Both the position numbers and the translations under genes were made by a program. Below, in pieces: positions 23,312 to 34,601 of a stretch of DNA of 64,000 nucleotides. Every line of letters begins with the position of its first letter. Positions within the stretch are counted from its first letter, which is position 1. Under the pieces are notes generated by a model, which was not told the origin of the DNA, did no database searches, and was given only the letters and a program-made list of their open reading frames with translations. Source of the stretch: Mortierella sp. BCC40632 (lineage: Eukaryota > Mortierellomycota > Mortierellomycetes > Mortierellales > Mortierellaceae); NCBI GenBank assembly GCA_011634665.1, contig WAEK01000008.1, positions 737,501 to 801,500 on the forward strand. The letters are read 5' to 3'.

Positions 23312-26300
23312 ATGACTCTTGTCCAGGAGTTTCGATGTCAGAGCCAAAGCGTTCCTCGAAGTGAAGCTACCATCGAAGCGAAGTTCGATAAAAAGTCCAA
23401 CAAACATGTTGTCCGGTGGGAAGACATTGCTCAGATATTTCCTGGAGTCATATTCGTTCTCAAGAACAATATGTTAGTTGGGTGTGAGTGCGATAGTGAC
23501 ATGGAAGAGTAAGGAGTCGATAAATCGATCTATTGGCGCATGGATGACTCTAATAAGGCTTTCACTCAGTAGTGGTGACTAACAACTGAAATTCTGCCAT
23601 CTGCCTTTGGTCATGGCTAGACTTGTTCCGAAAAGAATTGCTGCCTACCATAATGAAGTGCTTGAAGTAGTTGTAGCCGACCAAGGACCCAGAGACAGCC
23701 CTCAGTCTCGAGGTGAAATCAATGACACTACGACTCTTCACCAAAACTCAACCCAAGACTCAGTTGAGGCATCTAGTGTCGCCAATCTTATACGCAAAGT
23801 CGATCTCCTCGATATTGTAAAGTCAGGACAGCACAGTCAGGGATTGGGCGTTGTCGCCGGGACCAGCGTATCTCCAATAAACACCCAGTATATGATCGAA
23901 ACCTTTCAGCACTCTGCTAGCTCAGGTCTTCAGACTATTGTCGATAGTCAGAGACACCAGACTGACAGAATTATCGATATCATGGCTGAACTATCGGCTG
24001 AAGTTGTCAGGGGGAATGCTTTACAACGCGAATCAAGTGAGAAGCAGGATCGCATCATCAAATTACAGGAAGAGATGAGGTACATGCAAGAAGAAATGAA
24101 GAATATGCAGAAACAGGCTCTCGATCGACTGGCCATCATCCAAGGTCGAATCCAGACCGTCCTCACCCAGAACTACGAACTCCTTGAGTATCCAATCCCT
24201 CGACTGTTTGTCATCCTCCCACGAGAGTCTCGTTTCAGCGATCGCTTCAACCCATTCGCTGTCCCCTTCAGACTCTACTTTCTCTGTGAGTGCGGTGCCC
24301 ACACAATGAATGATTCAACATCGAACCCTCACAAGATCCACATTGCCAAACATGAAGGATATGATATTGATCAGCCAACAGAGTTCCTCGAGAAGTATGG
24401 CTCTTATATCTTGGCTGTCCTTCAGATGATCAAGTATAGTACAGCCATGGCTACAGCTGTTGTTCCAGCCCTCGCAATAGCTAATGTATCGGAACAATTC
24501 AGGCTCGCTTCGGAGAGTATCAGACACCTCAAGGAGAACTTCAATGACCTCGTCGACGATGCCATCTCCATTCTTCAATCCAAGATGGATTCGACTGACC
24601 CGACCAATGGAGATGAAGGTCACTCCGAGTTCAACGGTGTCGAGGCACTTGAGGGAGCTGATTTGCGGCAACTGGAATCGTATCTTAAAAACAAGGACTC
24701 GGCAAGGACTCTTGGAAACCTTTACAGGATTGTGACCAATGAGGGCCATGTGAAATGGGTCTGTCTGGATCACTACCGCGAGAACTACAAGGAAGTGGCA
24801 AGGAGGCAACTTCAAGAGATTGTTGAGAGTAATGGAGGAGAATTCAATGAAAATGAGGGAAAGATAACTATTGAACTTGGATCGCAGCAATCAGCTCGAC
24901 AGTTCTATGACGCCTTACAGAGAGCTCGAGGGATTCAATATCTGAGTATTGCTCTAGAATGGGATGCTACTCGGGAGGATTTACGACAATTTGAGGCAAC
25001 AGTCAGGGTGTGCAACATATCAATCCTCAAGCTCAGAGCAGGTTTCTTTGATCGTCCAGCGAACGACGTTCTTAATCGAGGTCGACGATTTGATCCGCTT
25101 ATCGACATCATGACAAACGGAATCCTCCAGTCATTTGAACTCGAATCCTGTCAAAACTTTTTCAAGAGGATCAGTCGATTCCCTCAGAGAGGTAATGCTT
25201 CTGCTCTTCAAAATCTGAGTCTTGTCGGATGCAATTTCCGCACAACCAAGGATGCTGTTGATCTTTTTGATGGTCTACCAAGAGTTAAATTTATCAAAAT
25301 CCAAGAAATGGACGTATGTATCACCCTCTCCAGGATCGAAGATTCGCCTCAATCCACAGAAACCAGAACCCTCGACAACTATCTACCAGCCAAGGGTTTC
25401 AAGTCAAATCATCTGTTGCATAATTTTGATGACTGGTCCAAGATGAACATTGTTCATTTTAAGGCCGATCCACAAACTATTTCTGAGTATGGCCTGCACC
25501 GTATTCTCTCAAGTAATCGACAGCTGGAGACTCTGACCATCGGTGGCATTTTCAACAGACGTGGTAATCCAGCTCTCGTGAAAGAGACAGCTCGTATTCT
25601 CCAACGGCTCCATCATCCACTCAGGCAGTTAACTCTGGATAGCATATCATTCTCCGACCTGATTGCCTCAGTCGGTTTTGACCATGGCCAAATTACGTCA
25701 GTGACATTACAACAGCCTGGATACAGAACTGTTGAACTCAATAGCAAATCTTTATGTGGAATCGATGTCAGGATCGACGAGTATTTGTTTGCTTGGAAAT
25801 TTAACGGAACTCAGCGCATATACTATGATTACTCTGGCATCTTGCTGGTGCTCGTTGACGCATTCTCGAATCTTCAAGTGCACGAAATACACCACGATGC
25901 TTTTGGTCACTCTGATTCATATGCCTATTTGCATGAGCTTTTAGCTTTATCGAAAGACTCGTTGACCAGGTTTACTCTCGCGAGCAGCAGCGTGGACTGG
26001 ATTAATCGTTTAAGTAACGATGAAGTGAGAAATGGGCCTTTCCCAAATCTCACACACTTCGTGTTCGACTATGGGGCAATCACACCTAAACTGAAGGCAC
26101 AACCAGCTCAGGATGATGCTGAACGGCTGATCAATTGGCTTTCTGGATTCCTTCCCCTCAAGTCCCCCCAGTCGACTCGCCAACAAAAAATGTCAATCGA
26201 GTTGAAAAAACTTGACATGAGATCCGGATCCTGGAGTCAACTCCTGAACTCGATTGACTTTCAGTGGATTGAAGAGTCTAAAATAACTGACTGTGCATTC

Positions 26301-26453
26301 TCCGAGGAGACCCTTTCAGTTCTTGGAACAGCCATTGCGGAAACAGACGTTTGCATGCAAATTGGCGGTGTAAAAAATATTAATCCTGAGAAAAAAGAGG
26401 CCATTGCAGCATACTTTCGACACTCCAATTCTTGGATCAAATGGGATTCGTGA
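23312..26453 (+). CDS. Array copy 3: header / coiled-coil / conserved core / LRR-like protein
   Basis: Exons 23312-23508 and 23621-26453 give 1009 aa (junction GA|A). The header (FRCQSQSVPRSEATIEAKFD) closely matches copy 4. The coiled coil is the long version (EEMRYMQEEMKNMQKQALDRL). The core has NYELLEYPIPRLFVILPRE and FRLYFLCECGAHT. Its helical stretch (24333-24575) is nearly base-identical to copy 1 (12588-12830), including ILAVLQMIKYSTAMATAVVP and ALAIANVSEQF, while the residues right after it (MDSTDPTNGDEGHSEFNGVE) match neither copy 1 nor copy 2. The C-terminal tail is divergent (ends SWIKWDS). It lies between the two cysteine-rich repeat genes, all on one strand. Confidence 0.8.
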
Positions 26454-27784
26454 TAAAATGTTGGTAGGAAGGAGCAGAGAATAAACATAATAGCTTTGCT
26501 TCTTGAAAAGGCTCTTTGATCTACTTCATTGAACTCGTCCTGTTTCATTGTTCTCGATTTATGTTGTCTTCATCATAGAGAATAAATCAGCTTTAGATTT
26601 TCGCTTCTAATTTCGCTCAGCCCTATTAAGAGTTCATGTGGTACCAGGAACCGGGAACCAGGCTGCGACTGTAGTACCATCGACCAAAGTTTGCACGTCG
26701 GATTAATTCATGCGTGACTTTGATGGATGGTCCACTCCGAGTAGTATTCATTTTGGAATGACTCTGGTACTATATGTGATCAGACTAGTCGATTTGTACG
26801 AAGACTATGGCCCTGCAAAACGTTCTCCACATGGAGTTCAATCTATCGTAGACTTGCTGTGAGACCATGAAATTGCTAACACGGTTCTCACATAAACTTC
26901 TTACCCAGACCTTCCCATTCACACTTCTCATTCCCACTCGCTCGCACCCCCAAACTCAATCTTCAAACTCGCATTTCTACTCATACTTGTTGCTCATTTC
27001 TCTCTTTCTCACACAGTCCTAATCGATGACCTTGCCTCCGCGGATCTGACTATTACTCAAGGTCATACTCAGCTAGCTGAGATGCCAAAAAGAGAAACAC
27101 TGATCCTTCTCCCCGACCTCCTCCCACTGAAAATCTCACCGACACCAATCATCCTTCGTGCCTTAACCTTAAAAAAACAAACAAACAAAAAAGAGCCCGT
27201 TCACGTTCATAATCTTCATCAGCTCTTGAAATGTTGTCCTCAGTGCTGTTTTTTGTGCCTAGATCTCGATTTCGTTCGTTCTCCTCACTATTTTTAGTCG
27301 TTGGTTTTCCTTCAGGGTTCCTTAACCATTCCGGGCAGCCCCTACCATTCAATTGGTCTCCTCTCAAACCCTAAACTCCCAGTCTGCTTGATGTACCCCT
27401 AAAAGTTGTTTCCTGGAGCCGTTGGAAGGTAGCATGTCTGGATGGTCAGAAAGATGGAAGATGGAAGAGGAAGCTAAAGCTAAATGGAACGCCTTACCAT
27501 TCCATGTTCGCTATAAAGGATCGCTCTCCCAAAAAAAAAACCTTTGCTCACGCCACATCACATCATCTTTTTTTCACTCATACAAACACTCCCCCCCCCT
27601 CCTTCCTCTTCACTTCCATCACCTCGTCTAGTCTCTATTCTCCTGCCAATAAGGTAGGTAGTCAACACCATCTGTTGCCATTCACGATATTAGCCATGCT
27701 GACACACTACAGTGACCGTTGCTAACCGTGATAATCTTTACGATAATTTATATTCGATATGCTATCACAAGCCAAGTCGACGAA
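26454..27784. other. Spacer and promoter of the 9-repeat cysteine-rich gene
   Basis: The first part has array-like tail sequence (TTTCGCTCAGCCCTATTAAG near 26610, similar to other copies). The later part parallels the promoter of the 3-repeat gene, with a TATA box at 27512-27519 and a leader GT at 27654 (AATAAG|GTAGGT). No additional gene was seen. Confidence 0.5.
27512..27519 (+). promoter_or_regulatory. TATA box, 9-repeat cysteine-rich gene
   Basis: TTCGCTATAAAGG, conserved with the paralogous promoter at 20622. A probable leader intron starts at 27654; its acceptor (about 27712) is less certain. Confidence 0.6.
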
Positions 27785-28867
27785 ATGAAGATCCAACTCT
27801 TTGCCACATTAGTTGGAGTTTGTGTCCTGGCTATCAATGTGGTGGCTACCACCTCATTGCCATGCGTGACCATCAAGGGCGTGTGTCACATCAAGAACCC
27901 ACTTCGACCCTGCCCCAAAGGAACGACGTGTGTGTCCGGCAAATGTCGCGATCCATGTTCTCCAGTCGGTAAATCCTGTGGTGGTCACTCCAAACACAAA
28001 TGCTGCGACGGCAACAAATGTGTGTCTGGTAAATGCCGACCGGCGTGCTCCCCACTCGGCGAATGTTGTGGAGGTAAAAATCCTCAATGCTGTGATGGCA
28101 ATAAGTGTGTGTCTGGCAAATGCCGACCTGCATGCTCTCAACTCGGTGGCTCCTGTGGTGGTTCCTCCAAAACTAGTTGCTGTGGCAGCAATAAATGCGT
28201 GTCTGGCAAATGCCAGGCACCATGCTCCCAGCTTGGCGGCTCATGTGGCGGTCATTCCAAGGTTGGATGCTGCGGTGGTAATAAGTGCGTGTCTGGCAAA
28301 TGTCGGCCAGCTTGTTCCCCACTCGGTGAATGTTGTGGAGGTAAAAATCCTCAGTGCTGTGATGGCACTAAGTGCGTGTCTGGCAAATGTCGACCTGCAT
28401 GCTCTCAACTTGGTGGCTCCTGTGGTGGCTCCTCAAAAACCAGCTGCTGTGGAGGCAATACATGCGTTTCAGGTAAATGCCAGGCACCATGCTCTCAGCT
28501 CGGTGGCTCTTGTGGAGGACTCTCCAAGGCTAGTTGCTGTGGCGGCAATAACTGCGTGTCAGGGAAATGCCAAGCGCTATGCTCCCAGCTCGGTGGTGCC
28601 TGTGGAGGATCCTCCAGCACTGCTTGCTGCGATGGCAACACATGCGTATCCGGCAAATGTCAAGCGCCATGCTCTCAAATCGGTGGTTCCTGTGGCGGTG
28701 GCGGGTCTTCCACCACTACTTGCTGCGACGGCAGCACATGCGTGTCTGGCACTTGCCAAAAGGTGTGCACACCAACTGGTGGCATCTGTAGCCTCAGTGA
28801 TCCAGGTGCATGCTGTTCCCAAGTTTGTAGTAATTTCAGTCCTCCAAAACCACCTGTTTGCTTATAG
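27785..28867 (+). CDS. Secreted cysteine-knot-like repeat protein, 9 full repeats
   Basis: 360 aa from the ATG at 27785. This start is chosen because it gives a signal peptide (MKIQLFATLVGVCVLAINVVA) aligned with the 20812 paralogue; an upstream in-frame ATG at 27719 would bury it. An N-cap (CVTIKGVCHIKNPLRPCPKG) is followed by nine knottin-like units of about 29-31 residues such as CSQLGGSCGGSSKTSCC plus GSNKCVSGKCQAP, then the cap CTPTGGICSLSDPGACCSQVC. Units 2 and 5 are the shorter CSPLGECCGGKNPQCC type and nearly identical, as are units 3 and 6, so a three-unit block was duplicated in tandem. Extracellular; a lectin-like, antimicrobial or effector role is speculative. Recombination between repeats should make length variable. 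Confidence 0.8.
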   Translation: MKIQLFATLVGVCVLAINVVATTSLPCVTIKGVCHIKNPLRPCPKGTTCVSGKCRDPCSPVGKSCGGHSKHKCCDGNKCVSGKCRPACSPLGECCGGKNPQCCDGNKCVSGKCRPACSQLGGSCGGSSKTSCCGSNKCVSGKCQAPCSQLGGSCGGHSKVGCCGGNKCVSGKCRPACSPLGECCGGKNPQCCDGTKCVSGKCRPACSQLGGSCGGSSKTSCCGGNTCVSGKCQAPCSQLGGSCGGLSKASCCGGNNCVSGKCQALCSQLGGACGGSSSTACCDGNTCVSGKCQAPCSQIGGSCGGGGSSTTTCCDGSTCVSGTCQKVCTPTGGICSLSDPGACCSQVCSNFSPPKPPVCL

Positions 28868-31276
28868 ATGTTAGTGCGTGATGTCTATCAACAATGGACA
28901 ATAGCGTCAGTCATTTTACATTTCTTCTTTTCCACGCAGCCCAGGTCTCCTGCCGATATTCTTGTTTGAGTATCCATCTCATTGAATAAAAATACGTTTT
29001 GATCTGCCCTTTGGAGAAGCTGCTTGAAGTTCTGATGAGTATCTTACCTTGAACCGCATCATTTCATATTCACCAATGTAAAGAGTATTTGAGGGGGTAG
29101 TCTAGGGGATCGAGAGTTAGTGTCCTTCATCAACTACCTCTTTTTGAGCCCTCGTCAAACTCCACTCAGTCAGAGTAGTTATCATCAAGTATATACTAAA
29201 GATTGTCGTCCAAACGAAAGGTTCAAGGATATAGCGTAGTGCCGATTAGGATGAGCGTATGTCGTTAGCAGGCCGCTGTCGATTTCTCTTCTGTTGAGCT
29301 GTGCCCTAGACAGCTACAAAGGATTGAAATCATTGGAGTAGTAAAAGTAAAAGTTGTCTCCGTTTAGTGTCATTGGGCGAGTTTCAAGGACAAGTATACT
29401 CAATTAGCCCTCAAGATAGTGTAGTAGGTCAAGAAGAAATGCCTGCATGTTGACAGATGAGCCCAAATTGGTCTGTGCAGTCGATGCGTTTTGTCTATCC
29501 GTGATGGCTGACGCATTGATGTGAAAGGATGCAGATGCGGATGCATATTTGGAGAAAGTCCTAGCAATCTTCACTTTTTGAATCTCTAGTCAGAACCCTA
29601 TACTCATTTCTATGAGTTCGTTTGAGCTCGACGTGGACGAGTGAGAGCGGGGGCAGAGGGACCTTGTCGTCTTTTTCTATCCCTATTTTCTTCTATCACG
29701 ATTTTAATGAAGGCACCGATGCTCTAGTTTCGAAGTATTCAATGGATTCAGAGGACAGTCCATGGTCAAGTCGGGATACTCATGTTAACAGCTAGCTCTG
29801 AACAAGAGAGACAGCTGAGGCAAGGGCCTGGTCGTGGTCACAAGTTGAAGCATAAGACTCAAGTCAGAGTTGTAGATTGAGACCCACGGATAGAGATGGC
29901 TCTTTCTAAACTGGGAGGGAAAAGCAAGGCAAAAGTGGAGAGGATAGACTAACACACAGAGGAAGTGAAGAGGATGGAGGGAAGAGAAGAGAAGAGAAGA
30001 GAGAACACCAGCAGCAACACCAGCAGTAACAACAGCAGCTAAGAATGATGGATGATAGGTGATCGGTGGCACTTTTCAATAAACAGCATTCTCTTCTCCC
30101 TTTCCTTTCTCTTTCTATCCGGAGTAGCCAGCCTCGCCAAACATGGCTTTGGTGTGAGCGGAGCCTCTAGCAATACTTGGCTCTCCCTCCAGAGATTCAA
30201 CTCAGCACCTGTCCTCACAATCACAGCCTCCCTCTACTGACTCTCTCTTACTAAAGCAATAACCTAGGACGTGATCCTGGACACGAAAAGGGAAGCAAGG
30301 ACCTTTATTACACTATGCATGGATGACACTAGCTGGCATCTACCAGTAGATATCTGGCTATTTTTGGTATAAACATCTTCTCTAGTATTTACGCGACTTA
30401 CTCTCCAAGGATGCCACACGCTACTTTCTGTTCTGAGGATAATTAGTGTTGTTCGCGATTTGGCCGACTGAAGGCAAGTAATAGCTCCATTCATGGATCC
30501 TGTGAATGCAGTCCTTCGCTTGTGAAATGACCGCATGGGGAGGGTCTGTTTCTTGACAGTCACCATTGTTTTCATGTCAACAGTTCTACAGACCTTGCCT
30601 CGTGCTTCCGGGCCCTATCCTGGCTAGTTCTGGATTTCCCTCCAGAAGTATGATGAGATCATGTCAGGTCTAAGAAACTGGACAGGATTCACGAAAGCAA
30701 AAAGGTTCATGTTTTGCTAGGAGAGTCACTCCGTGTACGCCTTTCATAGATGGCGTACTGTTACAGTTGATGTTTGTGAAAGTAAAAATGGTTGATGAAG
30801 CATGATTATCGGTGAGACCTTGTTAGTCCAGACATTTTCCAATGCATGTCATTTGTAGCATTGTGACATGAATACCGGAAGAAGAGTTGAAAGGACTTTT
30901 CAGCTTTAAACGCAAAAGGACTTTCTTCCCCGTCTACCCAGTCTCGTCAAACAACATTGTTCGAAACATGCTTGTCCGACTAATGTTCGGCCCTAATTCC
31001 GAGGCAGCAGATTTCGAGATTAAGCAATCTTGGGAGCACTCCAAACGCTTTCCATCTGAAAGTCGAGCAATGAACTTGCTAATGCATTGAGGGGATGAGT
31101 CCTGACATGCCACTGTTGCTGTTGTCGTTGTCCATTCTGGGTGCCTCATCTCTTTCCTGAGATTCGAATACAGACTTGAAGTCCCTCATGAGTCGCGATC
31201 CCCTTCCTTGTGGGGGAGAGATGTGAGTGAGGTCCAGAACTCTGTCGAAGGTCCAACTTAACACATGATGGGGCTT
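28868..31276. other. 2.4-kb spacer, no gene recognised
   Basis: The first 2 kb shows no coding signal beyond short frames, with a GAAGA repeat at about 29980-30003. From about 30860 the sequence resembles the spacer upstream of copy 2 (15590-15960): GACATGAATACCGG, CAATCTTGGGAGCACTCCAAACGC and TCCATCTGAAAGTCGAGCA. It is therefore the 5' flank of a duplicated unit. Confidence 0.5.
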
Positions 31277-31330
31277 GGCACAAATAGGCGAAGCAAACCT
31301 TCTACTTCCTCCATTTCTCCCAGGCACAGC
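31277..31330 (+). promoter_or_regulatory. Conserved promoter block, array copy 4 (diverged)
   Basis: GGCACAAATAGGCGAAGC followed by CCATTTCTCCCAGGCACAG. Between it and the ATG at 31453 lies a (CT)14 plus T36 tract. Confidence 0.5.
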
Positions 31331-31339
31331 CGACTCCCT

Positions 31340-31344
<5 letters not shown>

Positions 31345-31407
<63 letters not shown>
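31345..31407. repeat. (CT)n followed by long T run in the copy 4 leader
   Basis: About 14 CT units run straight into a T run of about 36 nt, ending about 45 nt before the copy 4 start codon. Such a tract could alter initiation spacing or be prone to slippage. Confidence 0.9.
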
Positions 31408-31408
<1 letters not shown>

Positions 31409-31452
31409 GTTATTCGTTCTGGAAACTTTTACCATACAACCCCTCCAACGCC

Positions 31453-34400
31453 ATGGCTCCCATTCAGCAGTTCAGATGTCAGAGCCAAGAAGTTCCTCGA
31501 AGCGAAGCTACCATCGAAGCAAAATTCGATAAAAAGTCCAACAAACATATCGTCCGGTGGGAAGACATTGCTCGTATGTTTCCTGGAGCCATGCTTGTTC
31601 TCAAGGACGACATGCTAGTTGAATATGAGTGTGATGATGATATGGAAGAGTAAGGAGTCAACATAACGAACCACTAGGAGTTAGAGCTTACATTGGCTCA
31701 GCAATAGAGACTAAATGGCCTGTTATCCCGACAATGACTAGACTTGTCCCAAGAAGAATTGCAGCTTATCCTGACACAGTACTTGAGGTGGTCGTGACTA
31801 GCCAAGAACTCAGACATCATTTCCGGTCACATAGAAACCTTAACGATACCATGGCCCTTCGCCAAGACTCAGCTCAAGGCCCAGTTGGGTCATTTGGCAC
31901 AGGCAAGCTCACACACCAAGTCGATCACTTCGGTAGCATCGAACCAGGCCAATATAATCTAGCACAGAGGGTTCCGGGGTCAGACTCAAAAGAGGTTGTC
32001 AAAGGGGCTAGTGTGTCTCCTATCAATATTCAACCCATGGCAGATACTTTCCAGCACACTGGCAACTCAGGTTTACAAGCCATTGTAGAAAACCAGAGAC
32101 ACCAAACCGATAGAATAATCGATATAATGACAGAACACCGAGCCGAACTCTTGGCTGAAGTGGCTAGAGGGATTGAGAAGCAGGATCGAATTATCAAATT
32201 ACAGGAAGAAATGAGAGATATGCAAGAAGAAATGAAGAATATGCAACAACAGGCTCTCGATCGACTGGCTATCATCCAAGGTCGAATCCAGACAATCCTC
32301 ACCCAGAACTATGAACTCCTCGAGTATCCAATCCCTCGACTGTTCATCATCCTCCCACGGGAACCTCGTTTCAGCGATCGCTTCAATCCATTCACTGTCC
32401 CCTTCAGGCTCTACTTCCTGTGTGAATGTGGCACCCACACAATGGGTGAATCAACATCAACCCCTCATAGGATCCATATTGCCAAACACGAGGGATACGA
32501 CATTGACCAACCAACAGAGTTCCTCGAGAAGTACGGCCCTTACATATTGGCCATCCTCCAGATGATCAAGTATGGTACAGCCGTGGCTACAGCAGTTGTC
32601 CCTGCTCTTGCAATAGCTGATGTGTCGGAACAAATCAAACTAGCTTCAGACAGCATCAAACATCTAAAGGAAAACTTCAACGACCTCGTCGATGATGCCA
32701 TCTCGATCCTCCAATCCAAGATGGAATCTACTGACACTACCAATGGAAGCGAAGACCAATCCGAATTCAATGGTATTGAGGCTCTGGAAGGGGCAGATCT
32801 GAGGCAATTGGAGTCGTATATTAAGAACAAGGATTCGGCTCGGACTCTTGGAAATCTCTACCGAGTAGTGACCAGTGAGGGCCATGTGAAGTGGGTCTGT
32901 CTGGATCACTACCGCGAGAACTACAAGGAAGTGACAAGGAGGCAGCTACGAGATGTTGTTGAGAGTAATGGAGGCGAGTTCAATGAAAATGAGGGAAAGA
33001 TTACAGTCAATCTCGAGTCACGGATATTGGCTCGACAGTTCTATGATGCCTTGCAGAGGACTCGAGGGATTCACGACTTAGATATTAGTCTACTCTGGGA
33101 CGCCACCATGGATGATTTACGACAACTGGAGACGACAGTCAGGATGTGCAACATCTCTATCCTCAAAATCGGAGCACAGTACTTTTCTGGTCCAGCGAGC
33201 GATGTTCTTAATCGAGGTCGACGATTTGATCCACTTGTCGGTATCATGACAAACAGAAACATCCGGTCATTTGAGCTTGGATACTGTCGGGACTTCTTCA
33301 AGAGGATTAGTAGATTCCCTCAAAGAGGCAATACTTCAACTCTCCAGAGTCTTGTTCTAGACAATTGTGAAATTCGCACAACAAAGGACGCTGTCGATCT
33401 ATTTAATGGACTACCGAGTGTCAAACACATCAAAATCAAGGAATCAAGGACGGCTATCACCTTATCCAGGACTGATGATCCACCGAAACCCATAGAAAGC
33501 AGAGTTCTCGACACCCGTCCATCAGACAAAGACTTCATGCTGAATAGTCTGATGCGTGATTTTGATGAGTGGTCCAATATGAACATTGTCCACTTTGAGG
33601 CCGACTGGCTTACCATTTCTGAGTATGGGTTGCGCCTCATTCTCACAAGAAATCAACAACTGGAGACTCTGACCATCGTCATTAACAACCATCTCTTTAA
33701 CCCAATTATCGTAAAAGATATGGTGTTTACTATTCAACAACTCCGCCATCCGCTCAAAGAGTTAATTTTGGACTATAGACCGCACTCCGGCCGAAAAGCA
33801 TCGCTCGGATTAGATTACGGTCGTATTAAATCGGGGACATTACAGGAACCTGGATGCGGAACCGCTTTTTTCAGCGGCAAGTCACTCCGTGGAATCAACA
33901 TCAGGATCGCGAAAGAATGTATCGGTTTGGAAGCTCATGAGACCCAGAACACGTATTACGATATGGCTGGCATCTTACCTGTGCTCATCGGAGCCTTCCC
34001 AAACCTGCAAGTGCGGGAAGTATCCTGTTATGACCTTGATACTTCTAGCTCCTTTTTCTCTTTATGTGAGATTTTGGCTGCCTCGAACGACTCATTGACC
34101 AAACTTAGTCTTTCAAGTAACAGTCCAACATACATTTATCCTTTTCATTCAAAGGTGGTTGAAATGAGAAAAGCGTCATTTTCAAATATCGCACACTTCA
34201 TATACGACTACGAGGTTATTGCACCCAAGCTGGAGAGAATGCCAGCTCAGGACGATGTTGAACGACTGATCGATTGGCTCTCCGAATTCCTTCCTCTCAA
34301 GTCCTCCCAACAGACCCGCCAACAAAAGATATGTGTCGAGTTGAGAAATGTCGACATGAGACCCGAATCCTGGGGCCGTTCCCTGAGCTCGATTGACTTC

Positions 34401-34601
34401 CAGTCAATCCATGAGCTCAATTTGACTGGCTGTACATTCTCGGAGGAGATTCTTCCAGTTCTCAGAACGGCTCTTGAGGATGGGGACCTTGATCTGTGTA
34501 TTGACGACATGAAGGGTGTCAGTCCTGAGAGAAAAGACGCCTTTATTGCATTCTTTCAACACTCCAATGTGCGGATCAAACAAGAATCAGTGTGCCAATA
34601 G
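31453..34601 (+). CDS. Array copy 4: header / coiled-coil / conserved core / LRR-like protein
   Basis: Exons 31453-31649 and 31742-34601 give 1018 aa. The header has FRCQSQEVPRSEATIEAKFD and ends DDDMEE. The coiled coil is RDMQEEMKNMQQQALDRL. The core has NYELLEYPIPRLFIILPRE, FRLYFLCECGTHTMGES and WVCLDHYRENYKEVTRRQL. From about 32080 to 33236 it is nearly base-identical to copy 5, without indels, apart from a divergent patch of about 110 bp at 32580-32690 (VATAVVPALAIADVSEQIKLA). The LRR-like tail starts to differ sharply at GIMTNRNIRSFELGYC. A second shared patch with copy 5 is SRTDDPPKPIESRVLDT to the end of DEWSNMNIV. Confidence 0.8.

Noticed and set aside
24315..24890. 191-aa minus-strand frame in array copy 3, with counterparts in the other copies
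   Set aside because: It recurs only because the sense core is conserved; start and stop positions shift between copies.
27930..28874. 314-aa open frame in another frame of the 9-repeat cysteine gene
   Set aside because: Its repetition mirrors the real cysteine-rich repeats; it has no signal peptide, and the overlapping frame has a far better protein.
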